Positions 35,385 to 45,262 are shown, numbered from the stretch's first letter. The stretch: 51,530 nt of DNA from Acidobacteria bacterium Ga0077553 (GCA_001464575.1 LNFE01000239.1:1-51530); one strand, 5' to 3'. The notes: a model not told the origin generated them from the sequence alone. A program made the numbers and translations.

Positions 35385-35430
35385 ATCGAAACACCCATTA
35401 TGACCTCGATAAGATAAACTGATGGAACGA

Positions 35431-35446
35431 GGGGGTTCGCACCCCC
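35431..35446 (+). promoter_or_regulatory. 5' UTR hairpin of the Oar-like receptor gene
   Basis: GGGGGT (35431-35436), loop TCGC, ACCCCC (35441-35446) form a compact six-pair hairpin. It lies between a -10-like TAAGAT/GATAAA (35410-35418) and the strong AAGGAG Shine-Dalgarno (35455-35460). It could stabilise the mRNA 5' end. The GGGGG/CCCCC stem also lies only 8 nt from the ribosome binding site, so it may shape translation. Confidence 0.45.
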
Positions 35447-35465
35447 ACTTTGGTAAGGAGAACCT

Positions 35466-38400
35466 ATGAAGCTTCAGAAAGCTCTACGCAGAGCCTCAGT
35501 TGCCCTATTGGCACTGAGCCTGTTTGCGCTGTCCGCTTTCGCACAGTCGGACAACGCCAGCATTTCCGGCGTCGTCAAAGACGCCAGCGGCGCAGTGGTC
35601 GCTAACGCAAAAGTCTCGGTCAAGAACGACGGTACGTCGTTCGAACGGCAGACCACGACCAACAATTCCGGTTTCTACACCGTCACCAACATCTCACCCG
35701 GCTATTACACCGTCTCCGTGGAGGCCCCCGGCTTCAAGAAGACCGCGACTAGCCGCAATAAGCTGGACGCTGGTGTGCCCATCGCCGTCAACATCGACCT
35801 CGCGGTCGGCCAGTTGACCGAGTCGGTCACCGTCGAAGCCAGCACGGCCCAGGTGAACACGGAGTCGGCCACGGTCGGTAAGACCGTCGAACAGGCGCAG
35901 ATCCAGAACCTGACCCTGAACGGCCGCAACCCGCTGTTCTCCGCTCTGCTTCGCCCCGGTGTTCGTGGCGGCGCCCTGTCGGGCTTCAGCTTCGGTCTTT
36001 CGAGCGGTGGCTTCACCATCAACGGCGGCCGGTCGAACGACTCGCTGATCACCGTTGACGGCGCCGTCGCCATCCGCACCCGCGCCAACGGCACCTCCAT
36101 CGGTACCGCTGACGCCGACACCGTGCAGGAAGTGCAGATCCTCGCCGCCAACTACTCGGCCGAATACGGCCGGTCCGGCAACGGCCAGATCCGCATGGTG
36201 ACCCGCTCGGGCCAGAAGGACTTCCACGGCAGCACCTACAATTTCTTCCGGAACAACGTGCTCGACGCCAATAGCTGGACCCGCAATCGGTCCACCACGA
36301 CGAACTTCACGGCGCCCCTACGTTATAACCAGTTTGGCTACAACCTCTCTGGTCCTGTAATGCTTCCGAAAATCTTCAACAAGAACCGGGAGAAGCTGTT
36401 CTTCCTCTGGGCGCAGGAGTGGGTGCTATTCCGCCAGGACGTCAACAACGGCGGCCAGCGCGTTCCCTCGCTCGCCATGCGTAACGGTGACTTCAGCGAA
36501 CTGCTGGGCACGAACCTCTTCTACGGTTCGCCCCGCACGATCAATGACCCGCTCACCGGCGCTCCGTTCCCCGGCAACATCATCCCGCAAAACCGGTTGA
36601 GCCCCAACGGAATGGCCTTCCTCCGCACCTACCCAGCGCCGAATGGCATTTTCCCTGGCAACAACAACTTCTTCCAGGTTCGGCCCCAGCCGCAAAATCA
36701 GCGGAAAGACACGATCTCGATCGACTACAACCCAACGTCGAACCAGACCATCCGCTTCCGCCACCTCAACTACGCCTTCGACGTCGCTAACGGCTTCGCC
36801 GCTGGCTTCGACTTCGCCCCGTCGGCCCTCGATCGGCCCAACAAGACAGCCAGCTTGACCCATGTCTGGACCTTGTCGCCGACCATGATCAACGAAGCCA
36901 TGATCACCGGCTCGAACGACCGCGTCACCATTGCTGTACAGACGACTGGCCGCTATCAGCGCTCCGTGAACAACATCAACTATCCGTATCTGTTCCCGGA
37001 ACCGAAGGAGATCAACGACAAGATCCCGACCGTCGTGATCCCGAACGTCGGCCAAATCGACGGTGGTCCGTACCCTGCCTCCTCGGCGGGTCCGATCTAC
37101 ACCTTCTCGAACAACCTGACGAAGATCGCGGGCAACCACACGTTCAAGTTCGGCGCGCTGTTTGAGCGCTCTGGCCAGAACGACTTCGACCAGATCAACG
37201 TCTCCGGCGTTCCCGGCGGCACCAACAACCAGAACGGCCGTTTTGAATTTAACGACGTCCGTCCTGGCGGCGCTCCCGGTACTGGCACTGGCTTGACCAA
37301 TGCGGCGCTCGGCCTCTTCTCCACCTACGCCGAAATCGGGCCCCGCAGCTACACCCCGTACCGCGGCAACATGTTCGAATTCTTCGCCCAGGACTCCTGG
37401 CGCGTCAACCAGAAGCTGAAGCTGGAACTCGGCTTCCGCGGCACTTGGCAGACCGGCTATTACAAGTCCCTCTGGGGCAACATGGCCTATTTCAGCCCCT
37501 CGGCTTATGACGCGGCCCAAGCCGCTGTGCTCGACCGCGCCACCGGCAACGTCCTGAGCGGCAACCGCTTCAACGGTGTTCGCATCCCCGGTTCCGCGTT
37601 CCCGGACGCTGGCCGTGTCCGCGTTCCCGCCATTGACTCGGGCGCATTCAACAACCTGCTGGACGGCGGTAACGGTTATCCGTCGCCCCACCAGTTCAAC
37701 GTAATGCCACGCCTCGGCTTGGCCTACTCGGTCACCGAGAAGCAGGTGATCCGGATGGGCTTTGGCGGCTTTATGGCTCGTCCCGGCGTGTATGACTCGG
37801 TCTTCCTGGGCGGCAATCCGCCGTTCCAGCCGATGGCCTCGGTGACCAACGGTAACGTCGACCAGCCCGGTGGCGCGACCCGCGTGAACTTCCCGCAGTT
37901 CTTCATGACCATCGACCCCGCGTATAAGATTCCCCGGTCCTACCAGTGGAATGCCACCTATCAGCGGGAGATCGGTTTTGCGACCACCCTCGAAGTCGGC
38001 TATGTCGGCACCACGGGCCTCTTCCTGGCCCGCGAACGCGACCTGAACCAGCTGCCCACCGGCACCACGTTCCAGGCTGCCAACGCCGGCGCCAACGTCA
38101 ACTTCCTTCGCCCCTTCAAGGGTTTTGCGAACATCCCGATGCTCGAACACTCCGGCCGCAGCACCTACAACGGTCTGCAGATCGAAGCCAACCGCCGCTT
38201 CAGCAAGGGCTTCCTGTACAGCTTCTCGTACACCTTGTCGAAGACGATGGACAACAACTCCGGTCCGCGTGAAGGCTTCATCGACACGTTCAACCAGGGC
38301 CTGAACTGGGGCAAGTCCGGCAACGACACCCGCCACATCGCCGTGGCCAGTGTGGTGTGGGAACTCCCGTTCTTCAATGGTCAGGATACGAACAAGGCTG

Positions 38401-38912
38401 TGAAGTTCCTGGCCGGTGGCTGGCAGTTGCAGGGCGTGAACCAGTGGCAGACGGGCACCCCGATCAGCATTGGCAACGGTGACGACTATCTCGGCATCGG
38501 CTCCACCAACCTCAAGCCCTGGAACCTGAACTTCACTCCGGACAACTCCGGACGGGCGTTCAGCAACGTGACCGCTGCCGGGAACTACGTTGGCGAACCC
38601 AACTTCTACTTCCCGGTCACCAACGGCACCACCAGCCTCGCCACTCGCCCTGCGAACGGCACCCTGCCCAACCAGAACCGCAACTCGATCTCCTTCAACA
38701 ACCCGGGCTTCCAGAACTGGAACCTCGCGATGCAGAAGGCGTTCCGGTTCATGGAGCGGCAGGCTGTGACGTTCAAGGTGGAAGCGTTCAACTGGATCAA
38801 CCACCCGAACTGGGGCGGTGTGGAACAGAATCCCACCGCCGCCACCTTCGGCAAGGTCACCGGGAAGAGCAGCGAGCGCAACATCCAGCTCAGCCTTCGT
38901 TACAACTTCTAA
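35466..38912 (+). CDS. TonB-dependent receptor-like Oar-family protein
   Basis: A 1148-residue outer-membrane protein. The signal peptide (1-26) ends at SAFAQS. Next comes a carboxypeptidase-regulatory-like beta-sandwich (about 30-115, with ASISGVVKDASGAVVANAKVSV and GFYTVTNISPGYYTVSVEAPGFKK). A plug domain follows (NLTLNGRNPLFSALLRPGV, FTINGGRSNDSLITVDG, QILAANYSAEYGRSGNGQI), then a large barrel ending in QLSLRYNF with the terminal phenylalanine expected for barrel assembly. This Oar-like, plug-containing family is expanded in Acidobacteria and is linked to uptake of large substrates or adhesion. The AAGGAG ribosome binding site 5 nt before the ATG is the strongest in the window, and a clear terminator follows, so it is a highly expressed single-gene unit. 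Confidence 0.94.
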   Translation: MKLQKALRRASVALLALSLFALSAFAQSDNASISGVVKDASGAVVANAKVSVKNDGTSFERQTTTNNSGFYTVTNISPGYYTVSVEAPGFKKTATSRNKLDAGVPIAVNIDLAVGQLTESVTVEASTAQVNTESATVGKTVEQAQIQNLTLNGRNPLFSALLRPGVRGGALSGFSFGLSSGGFTINGGRSNDSLITVDGAVAIRTRANGTSIGTADADTVQEVQILAANYSAEYGRSGNGQIRMVTRSGQKDFHGSTYNFFRNNVLDANSWTRNRSTTTNFTAPLRYNQFGYNLSGPVMLPKIFNKNREKLFFLWAQEWVLFRQDVNNGGQRVPSLAMRNGDFSELLGTNLFYGSPRTINDPLTGAPFPGNIIPQNRLSPNGMAFLRTYPAPNGIFPGNNNFFQVRPQPQNQRKDTISIDYNPTSNQTIRFRHLNYAFDVANGFAAGFDFAPSALDRPNKTASLTHVWTLSPTMINEAMITGSNDRVTIAVQTTGRYQRSVNNINYPYLFPEPKEINDKIPTVVIPNVGQIDGGPYPASSAGPIYTFSNNLTKIAGNHTFKFGALFERSGQNDFDQINVSGVPGGTNNQNGRFEFNDVRPGGAPGTGTGLTNAALGLFSTYAEIGPRSYTPYRGNMFEFFAQDSWRVNQKLKLELGFRGTWQTGYYKSLWGNMAYFSPSAYDAAQAAVLDRATGNVLSGNRFNGVRIPGSAFPDAGRVRVPAIDSGAFNNLLDGGNGYPSPHQFNVMPRLGLAYSVTEKQVIRMGFGGFMARPGVYDSVFLGGNPPFQPMASVTNGNVDQPGGATRVNFPQFFMTIDPAYKIPRSYQWNATYQREIGFATTLEVGYVGTTGLFLARERDLNQLPTGTTFQAANAGANVNFLRPFKGFANIPMLEHSGRSTYNGLQIEANRRFSKGFLYSFSYTLSKTMDNNSGPREGFIDTFNQGLNWGKSGNDTRHIAVASVVWELPFFNGQDTNKAVKFLAGGWQLQGVNQWQTGTPISIGNGDDYLGIGSTNLKPWNLNFTPDNSGRAFSNVTAAGNYVGEPNFYFPVTNGTTSLATRPANGTLPNQNRNSISFNNPGFQNWNLAMQKAFRFMERQAVTFKVEAFNWINHPNWGGVEQNPTAATFGKVTGKSSERNIQLSLRYNF

Positions 38913-38935
38913 ATTACGAAACGAAGCCAAACTCG

Positions 38936-38963
38936 AAAGGGCCTGCCAACCGGCAGGCCCTTT
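38936..38963. terminator. Rho-independent terminator, usable on both strands
   Basis: A 12-bp stem, AAAGGGCCTGCC and its complement, with loop AACC. The plus-strand side runs into TTTTGTTGTT, terminating the receptor gene. The minus-strand side also ends in a short T run, so it can serve the convergent aquaporin gene. Confidence 0.88.
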
Positions 38964-38969
38964 TGTTGT

Positions 38970-39704
38970 TTACGCCCCAGCCGCTTTCGCCTTGGCCGCC
39001 GGCTCCTCCGCCGCGACGAAGTTATAGACGATCGCGGCGAGAGCCGCTCCTGCGACCGGCGCCACCCAGAACAGCCACAACTGCTCAATCGCCCAGCCCC
39101 CCACAAACAGCGCCGGCCCCGTGCTCCGCGCCGGGTTCACCGACAGGTTCGTCACCGGAATCCCGATCAGGTGAATCAGCGTCAAGCCCAACCCAATCGC
39201 AATCGGCGCGAACCCGCCGGGCGCCCGCTTGTCCGTCGCCCCCAGGATAATCAGCAGGAAAAAGAACGTCAGCACGACTTCCGCCGTCAGCCCCGCCATC
39301 ATTGAATAGCCGCCCGGCGAATGCTCGGCGTAGCCATTGGAGGCAAGGCCCCCGCTCAGGTCAAAGCCGGCTTTGCCGCTGGCGATCGAGAGCAGCACGC
39401 CGGCTCCGGCAATACCGCCCGCCACCTGCGCGATGATGTAGGCGGGCAATTCGCTCGCCGGAAACCGGCCGCCCACCGCCAGCCCCACCGAGACCGCCGG
39501 GTTCAGGTGGCACCCGGAGATATGGCCAATCGCATAGGCCATCGTCAACACCGTTAAGCCGAACGCCAGGGAGACGCCCAGCAACCCGATCCCCACCTGC
39601 GGAAAGGCGGCCGCCAGCACCGCACTGCCGCAGCCGCCAAACACCAACCAGAACGTTCCAAGAAACTCTGCAATTGCTCTCTTTTGAAGTGGCATGCGGT
39701 CCAT
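38970..39704 (-). CDS. aqpZ: Aquaporin Z
   Basis: A 244-residue water channel with six helices and both NPA motifs: [10 protein letters not shown] in the first half and [15 protein letters not shown] in the second. The selectivity-filter arginine directly follows the second NPA (NPAR), and a histidine is in [10 protein letters not shown], as in water-specific AqpZ rather than glycerol facilitators. The C-terminal tail is Ala/Lys-rich ([12 protein letters not shown]). [13 protein letters not shown], three codons inside the annotated start, is an alternative start. It shares the bidirectional terminator with the Oar-like gene. Confidence 0.95.
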   Translation of the reverse strand: MDRMPLQKRAIAEFLGTFWLVFGGCGSAVLAAAFPQVGIGLLGVSLAFGLTVLTMAYAIGHISGCHLNPAVSVGLAVGGRFPASELPAYIIAQVAGGIAGAGVLLSIASGKAGFDLSGGLASNGYAEHSPGGYSMMAGLTAEVVLTFFFLLIILGATDKRAPGGFAPIAIGLGLTLIHLIGIPVTNLSVNPARSTGPALFVGGWAIEQLWLFWVAPVAGAALAAIVYNFVAAEEPAAKAKAAGA

Positions 39705-39738
39705 GCCACTTCATTCGGTTCCCGGTGTCAACCCCCTT

Positions 39739-41412
39739 TTAGTTGCCGCTGATCTCCTGCAGGATGATCTTCGTGAACGCCTCGACAAACGGGATGCCCC
39801 GGTTCATCAGGTTTTCCCGCGTCATGTAATCGAGCTCGATGTCGGGCCGAACGCCGATGTTTTCAACGTACGCCGCAGTGGGAAACTCCGCAGTCACTAC
39901 CGGTTCCCGACGGGTCATCAACGACTGGGTGACGCGGGCCCCCACTTCCGAGTACACGGTGCCGTCGTAAGCCACCACATTCCCGCCGAGACCCATCGTC
40001 TGATAACCAACGATCTTGCCGCGCCCGTTATCCTGAATCACCGCCGGGAAAAAATCACCCGCCGATGCCGAGATGTCGTCGGCCAGGGCGATGAGCGGCT
40101 TCCGATAGGCCAGCGGCGACGGCAACAAGATCAGGGAACCAGTGCTGTTAAGCGAAAGCGAACCCGTCGTGCCGCCTTCGCGATTGGCCTGCAACACGTC
40201 GTTGTGGTTGTTCTCGAGATGCTGCAGAATCCATGGTTCGGCGCCGAACTGCCGCGCCGACGACAACACGGAGGCGAAGCTTTGCGCCCACGAGTTCGTC
40301 GCCCGGATTTCGAAGCCGAGCGTGCGGAACGGGAACGGAATCACTCGTTGCAGGAGAGCCTCGACAAACGCAACGGACCCACCCGGATTGCGCATGCCGT
40401 CGATCACCAAGCCGTCGGTATTCTCCTGGAAAAACGCCATCTCCCGTTCAAAGATCTGGATCGCCGCCACCGCGCTGGGCGGTGAGAAGCTCGGAATGCG
40501 AATCCAGCCAATCGTTTTGCCTTCCGCGACGTAGGTACCGCTCGCGAAAAAGTCACTGCCCCCGGCCAGCCGTAACCGGAAGCCCGCCGGGAAGCCATAG
40601 ATCGGCGCCACGGCGCCATAATTTAGAACTCCTTCCGGGTCTCGCGGCAGCCTGGCCGTCAACAGCGGAGCGATCGGCTGCATGTAGGCCGGCAGAGAGT
40701 CATCTGCGGCCAACAGAGCCCGGGGGCCCGGTTTCGACGCGTCGCGAGCCACTGGCGCCGTACCCAGATCCGTGAACGCAATCCCGGTTTTCGTCCACGG
40801 CAGGGTGTACTTTTCGAGTTCGCCGCTCTCGGCCCGGCGTACTTCGACTTCCACCGTATCGCCCACCGACCCCGCGCTCGGGATCAACGACTGCGGCCGA
40901 ATGGTCAGCAGGTTCGCGGCCAGCCGCCGGGTGGCGCGGGGATTACCCACCGTCTGATACTTTTCGAGCCCAGTAATCAGGGCGTCCACCGGCTGGCCGT
41001 CCATCGAGACCAGTTCATCCCCCACGACAGCCGGAAAACGCGACAGGGGCTGCTGCGTCCGGTTGATCGAATCGATCAACACTTTCCCCTCATAGATGTC
41101 GGTCGTGAAGCCCAGCGTCGCGCGGAACGTGCCGAAGAACGAGAGCGACGAGTGGCCATCCTTCAGGCTGGCCACATAGTCAATCAGCACTTCCAAAAAC
41201 TCAATATCGTTGCGCGTGGCTTCCACTTTGGCCAACCACGGCTTCAAATCCATCGCATCGTATTTAAGGGCCCTCACTTTCCAGTGATAAGGCCCATAAT
41301 TGGCCGCAAAGGTCTGCGCTAGGACAGTAAAGTCGAATATCTTTTGCTCTTTAGTGAGAGCAGCAAATCCCGACGAGGCAAGACATAAAAAGACTGCGAG
41401 AAGTCGCTTCAT
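39739..41412 (-). CDS. Exported S41-family (tail-specific) peptidase
   Basis: A 557-residue protein with a signal peptide (MKRLLAVFLCLASSGFAAL). A helical N-terminal region (FDFTVLAQTFAANYGPYHWK) and SLKDGHSSLSF precede a PDZ-like segment (VVGDELVSMDGQPVDALI). The S41 core follows: IGWIRIPSFS, GLVIDGMRNPGGSVAF, and the nucleophile serine near residue 450 in DDISASAGDFFPAVIQDNGRGKIVG, followed by TMGLGGNV. It is longer than classical CtpA. Likely a periplasmic endopeptidase; the target is unknown. It lies between aqpZ and the broken amidohydrolase on the same strand. Confidence 0.87.
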   Translation of the reverse strand: MKRLLAVFLCLASSGFAALTKEQKIFDFTVLAQTFAANYGPYHWKVRALKYDAMDLKPWLAKVEATRNDIEFLEVLIDYVASLKDGHSSLSFFGTFRATLGFTTDIYEGKVLIDSINRTQQPLSRFPAVVGDELVSMDGQPVDALITGLEKYQTVGNPRATRRLAANLLTIRPQSLIPSAGSVGDTVEVEVRRAESGELEKYTLPWTKTGIAFTDLGTAPVARDASKPGPRALLAADDSLPAYMQPIAPLLTARLPRDPEGVLNYGAVAPIYGFPAGFRLRLAGGSDFFASGTYVAEGKTIGWIRIPSFSPPSAVAAIQIFEREMAFFQENTDGLVIDGMRNPGGSVAFVEALLQRVIPFPFRTLGFEIRATNSWAQSFASVLSSARQFGAEPWILQHLENNHNDVLQANREGGTTGSLSLNSTGSLILLPSPLAYRKPLIALADDISASAGDFFPAVIQDNGRGKIVGYQTMGLGGNVVAYDGTVYSEVGARVTQSLMTRREPVVTAEFPTAAYVENIGVRPDIELDYMTRENLMNRGIPFVEAFTKIILQEISGN

Positions 41413-41429
41413 GCCTTGAATGTATCAGG

Positions 41430-42635
41430 CTATTTCCGTCCCCGTACACCGGACGAAACGACGCCATCCCACGTCCAATCGGCCTGCGGACCGTAGTCCT
41501 TCGGCAACTTATCCCAGCTCGGCCGCGCTAAACCATTCAAATCCCAGTACATCCGGCCATCGCGGAAGGTCATCTCCGCCGTAATCATCTGGGTCCCGTC
41601 CATCTTCGCCCCATAGACGTCTACAAAGCCGAATTTACCTTTCTGTACCGAAAATACAGCCACGTCGGCGGGCGAACCCACCGATAAATTGCCTAACTCC
41701 GGCCGCTTAATCTGCCGTGCCGGATGCCACGTCGATGCCCGGACGACCTGTTCGAGAGTCATTCCCATGTTGAGGAACTTCGACATCACGTTCGTCATGT
41801 CTTTCATGCCGCCGATCATTGACGACGTATGCAGGTCGGTCGAGATCGAGTCCGGAATGAACCCTTGCTTGATCGCCGGCACCGCGTAGCGGAATACGAA
41901 ACTCCCGCCGCCGTGACCAGCGTCGAACAAGACCCCCCGCTTCCGTCCCTCCCAGAGATACTGCCGGACCTTGCCGTCCTTATCGAACATGGGCACCGCC
42001 GGTAGATAGGCATGGGTATACATGTCGCCCGGCCGCAACCGCTTGGTGATCAACTCCTCGTGAGGACGGTCCAAGCGAAACGCTCCGAAGTCCACCATCA
42101 CCGGAATGTTCGCGCCCGTGCCTGCCTTCACGGCATTATCCACCGCCGTCCACTCGGGTCTTGGCCAGCGCGATCAGGATGTTCGGATCCATATCGTTCT
42201 GGTTCTGCTCCACCGATCCGCCCATTCCTGCGCCGACGATGTTCACGAAGGAAAGGACCCGCGTCTTCGACCGGTCGATGATACGTTTCTTGAAAATCTC
42301 GAAGTTCTTCGATCCCGCCGTTCCGGCGTCGACCACCGTCGTTACGCCGCTGCGAAACGTGTGCGAATCCGGGATAACGCTCAACGCGCCGTCACTGTAG
42401 CTGGCGTTGTCGCCGTAGAAGACGTGCACATGCAGATCGACGAAGCCTGGCGAAACATACAGGCCCGCTACATCGATCACCTTCTTCGCCCGCGCCGGAT
42501 CGATCGAAGCTTCGACGGCGGCAATCTTGCCTCCGGCAATGGCGACGTCGCGGCGGGCGTCGAAGCTTCGATCAGGTCATAGGCCGGCTGCGCCGCCAGA
42601 GAGGCAGCGAAACAAAGAGTTAGCAGAAATCGCAT
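41430..42635 (-). pseudogene. Amidohydrolase/deacetylase-family metallohydrolase, twice frameshifted
   Basis: Three frames together encode one exported dihydroorotase-like amidohydrolase. Frame 1 (from the ATG at 42635) gives the leader MRFLLTLCFAASLAAQPAYDL. Frame 2 continues with ARRDVAIAGGKIAAVEASID, then VSPGFVDLHVHVFYGD with the metal-binding HVH. Frame 3, from about 42153, gives WTAVDNAVKAGTGANIPVMVDFG and continues to the end with FDAGHGGGSFVFR, ISTDLHTSS and GSPADVAVF. The second shift fits loss of a single base near 42153-42158. The first needs loss of about a dozen codons near 42560-42580, where one arm of a 16-bp inverted repeat lies. As written, no single product spans the enzyme. 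Confidence 0.85.
42502..42573. repeat. 16-bp inverted repeat at a frameshift site
   Basis: GATCGAAGCTTCGACG at 42502-42517 is repeated in inverse orientation at 42558-42573, with a 40-nt spacer; each arm also contains the palindrome TCGAAGCTTCGA. The arm at 42502 is native coding sequence (AAVEASID). The arm at 42558 sits exactly where the amidohydrolase changes frame, so it may be a template-switch copy. Confidence 0.7.
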
Positions 42636-42644
42636 GCCGCTATT

Positions 42645-43619
42645 CTACGCCCAGCGGCGCTGTTCGCTGGGCCAGGCCGAGGCGACAATCCGTTCAAGTT
42701 CCGTATACTCCGGGGTCCAGCCTAGCCGGTTGCGCAGTTGGGACGAGTCCGCCACCAGCTCCGCGGGGTCGCCTTCGCGGCGGTCACCGAACACGTGCGG
42801 CACTGGCTTACCCGTTACGGCTTCCACGGCGGCGAGCACCTCCCGCACCGAGAAGCCCCGGCCGGTTCCGACATTGAAAACCTCGCTGGCGCCGCCGGCC
42901 AACAGGTGATCGATGGCGGCGATGTGCGCCTTGGCGAGGTCATCGACGTGGATGTAGTCGCGGATGCAGGTGCCGTCTGGCGTCGGGTAGTCGGTTCCAA
43001 AGATGGTCATCGGCTGGCCGGTCACAACCGCTTTGAGCAGCAGGGGAATCAAATGGGTCTCCGGCACATGGCGTTCGCTCAGGCCGGCTTCGGGGTTGGC
43101 CCCGCAGGCGTTGAAATAACGGAGCCGCACGCTGCGAAGGCCCCGGCACTGGTCGAGCCAAGCCAGCACCCGCTCCACCGTCGCCTTCGTCTCGCCATAA
43201 GGATTGACGGGCGCAATGGCAGCGGTCTCGGGAATCGGAGTACTCACCGGGTTGCCGTACACGGCGGCCGTCGAGGAGAACACGATCTTCTTCACCTCGG
43301 CCGCCGCCATGGCGCTAAACAACGAAAGACTGCCGGCCACGTTGTTGGTGAAATACTTTTCGGGATCCTTCGTCGACTCCCCCACGGCGATGAATGCGGC
43401 GAAATGGACGACGGCATCAATCTGTTGCCGAACCAGGAGCTGCGTGACCTGCTCGGTATCAAAGAGGGAGCAGATGTGCAGCCTGGCTTCGGGAACCGCG
43501 TCGCGAAACCCGGTGGACAGATCGTCAAGGACCGTCACGTTATAACCACGCTCAAGAAGCTGGTGGACGGTATGGGAGCCGATGTAGCCCGCCCCGCCTG
43601 TTACGAGGATGTTGGACAT
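42645..43619 (-). CDS. galE: UDP-glucose 4-epimerase
   Basis: A 324-residue short-chain dehydrogenase-fold enzyme interconverting UDP-glucose and UDP-galactose. NAD-binding TGGAGYIG (7-14), VVHFAAFIAVGES, SSTAAVYG with the catalytic serine or threonine, the Tyr141/Lys145 pair in YGETK, and LRYFNACGANPEAGLSE are all typical of GalE; TCIRDYIHVDDLAKAH supports the same call. Together with galU and hldD it supplies nucleotide sugars for envelope polysaccharides. The start lies 14 nt from the divergent TPP-enzyme gene, so the promoters must overlap the coding regions. Confidence 0.93.
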   Translation of the reverse strand: MSNILVTGGAGYIGSHTVHQLLERGYNVTVLDDLSTGFRDAVPEARLHICSLFDTEQVTQLLVRQQIDAVVHFAAFIAVGESTKDPEKYFTNNVAGSLSLFSAMAAAEVKKIVFSSTAAVYGNPVSTPIPETAAIAPVNPYGETKATVERVLAWLDQCRGLRSVRLRYFNACGANPEAGLSERHVPETHLIPLLLKAVVTGQPMTIFGTDYPTPDGTCIRDYIHVDDLAKAHIAAIDHLLAGGASEVFNVGTGRGFSVREVLAAVEAVTGKPVPHVFGDRREGDPAELVADSSQLRNRLGWTPEYTELERIVASAWPSEQRRWA

Positions 43620-43633
43620 GAGAAAGTTTCAGT

Positions 43634-45262
43634 ATGGCAGACACCGGTCACGGCGCCGCGGCGTTCCTCGGCACCCTCAAGACGCTCGGCATCGATCGCA
43701 TCTTCACGCTCATCGGCGATCACTTGAATGAGGTGCTGTCCCAGTCCGCCGGCGCCGGCATGGAGATCGTCCATATGCGCCACGAAGCGGCCGTGGTGCA
43801 CGCGGCGGACGCCTGGGCGCGTTGTACGCGGCGGCCGGCGCTCTCGCTCGTTACCGGCGGCCCGGGCCATACAAATTCGCTGACAGGTCTGGCCACCGCA
43901 AACTCGAACGGTACGCCGCTCATCGCCGTTAGCGGCGCACCCGCTCAGCTCATGCGCCATCGGGTGGTCTTCCAGGATATCGACCAAGCCGCCATGGCCG
44001 CTCCCGCAGCCAAGTGGGCGCACACGGTGACTTCTGCCGCGCAGATCCCGTTCGCCCTGGGCAAGGCCTACGCGGAGGCGTCTTCGGGCCGCATGGGTGT
44101 CGCCCACCTCACGATACCGGTTGACTGCTTCCGCTCCCCGGCCACGGCCGCGCCACGCGCTCCCCAAGCCGGACCGGTCCTTGGTGTCCCCGGTGTCGCC
44201 CCACTGCTGCGGCTCCTCAAGTCCGCGAAGCGACCCGTTGTGATCGGCGGCAGCGGGCTGTGGTGGGCGGATGCGGGGGTTGCCCTCCGCGAGTTTCTGG
44301 AGCGCTCGCAGCTTCCCTACTACGACGTCACAATGGCGCGCGGTCTGGCGCCCAGCCTGGGCTATGCCGACCCCTCGCTCAACCGCGCTTGCGTCGAGGT
44401 CTTCCGGCAGGCTGACGTCGTCCTCGTGCTCGGCAAACGCATCGACTACCGGCTGGCCATGGGGGGCGCGCGGCTGTTTTCACCAGAGGCAAAGTTTGCC
44501 CAGGTGGATATTCATGGTCCGGAGCTGGGGCTAAACCGGGAACTCGCCGTTGCGTTGTGCGCCGACGTCCGGCAGGTTCTCGAAGCCTTAAACGCCAAGC
44601 TGGGCAAGTGGACAGCCCCCGGGTGGGTTCCGGCGTCCACCTGGTCCGCCGAACTCGATGAGATTGCCGCCGCGCACGCCGCCGACAAGCTAATCCATCC
44701 GGCGTCCTTTTTTGCGGAGCTCCGCCGGTCCCTTCCCGTGGATCCGCTGCTGTCCTGGGACGGCGGCGACTTCGTGCATTGGGGCCGCTGCATGCTTCCG
44801 GCCAATCACCCAGGCGGCTGGCTCCGCCTGGGCCCCATGGCCACCATCGGCGCCGCGCTGCCCAACGCCATCGCCCTGCAAATGAACCGGCCCAAACAGC
44901 CGGTGATGATGGTGACCGGCGACGGCTCGTTTGGCTTCTATCTCGCCGAACTCGACACGGCGGTGCGCTACAAGTTGCCGCTGGTGATCGTGGTGGGCAA
45001 CGACGGGGGTTGGGGCCTGGAACGCGAACTGCAGGGCGAGCTACTCGGTTCAACAGTGGCCTGCGAACTGCGCCGCACCCGGTACGACCAGATTGCTCGC
45101 GGCTTCGGCTGTGGCGGCGAGAACATCACCAAACTGAGTCAGGTGGGTACGGCGCTCAACCGCGCCTTCCGCTCTCCGGTGCCGTATGTGCTCAACGTCA
45201 ATGTGCAAGGCGCCCGATCCCCCTTCACGCAGTGGCAGTTGGACGGGCGCGGGAAGGGATAG
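43634..45262 (+). CDS. Thiamine pyrophosphate-dependent enzyme (acetolactate synthase-like)
   Basis: A 542-residue three-domain TPP enzyme. The N-terminal PYR domain has IGDHLNEV and the cofactor-activating glutamate E51 in RHEAAVVHAADAWAR, followed by SLVTGGPGHTNSLTGLATA. The middle domain includes RPVVIGGSGLWWADAG. The C-terminal PP domain has LGPMATIGAALPNAIAL and the TPP motif GDGSFGFYLAELDTAVRYK...GNDGGWG. The closest groups by eye are acetolactate synthase large subunit, benzoylformate decarboxylase and oxalyl-CoA decarboxylase; the substrate cannot be fixed. No ilvN-like small subunit is nearby. It lies between divergent galE and convergent galU with no pathway link visible. Confidence 0.85.
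   Translation: MADTGHGAAAFLGTLKTLGIDRIFTLIGDHLNEVLSQSAGAGMEIVHMRHEAAVVHAADAWARCTRRPALSLVTGGPGHTNSLTGLATANSNGTPLIAVSGAPAQLMRHRVVFQDIDQAAMAAPAAKWAHTVTSAAQIPFALGKAYAEASSGRMGVAHLTIPVDCFRSPATAAPRAPQAGPVLGVPGVAPLLRLLKSAKRPVVIGGSGLWWADAGVALREFLERSQLPYYDVTMARGLAPSLGYADPSLNRACVEVFRQADVVLVLGKRIDYRLAMGGARLFSPEAKFAQVDIHGPELGLNRELAVALCADVRQVLEALNAKLGKWTAPGWVPASTWSAELDEIAAAHAADKLIHPASFFAELRRSLPVDPLLSWDGGDFVHWGRCMLPANHPGGWLRLGPMATIGAALPNAIALQMNRPKQPVMMVTGDGSFGFYLAELDTAVRYKLPLVIVVGNDGGWGLERELQGELLGSTVACELRRTRYDQIARGFGCGGENITKLSQVGTALNRAFRSPVPYVLNVNVQGARSPFTQWQLDGRGKG

Noticed and set aside
36426..38930. An 834-codon open frame antisense to the Oar-like receptor gene
   Set aside because: It mirrors the codon pattern of a GC-rich gene; its translation shows no domain, leader or sensible composition, while the plus strand encodes a full receptor.
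42641..43727. Open frame opposite galE that runs into the TPP gene
   Set aside because: Shadow of galE; the TPP enzyme starts at 43634 in a different frame.
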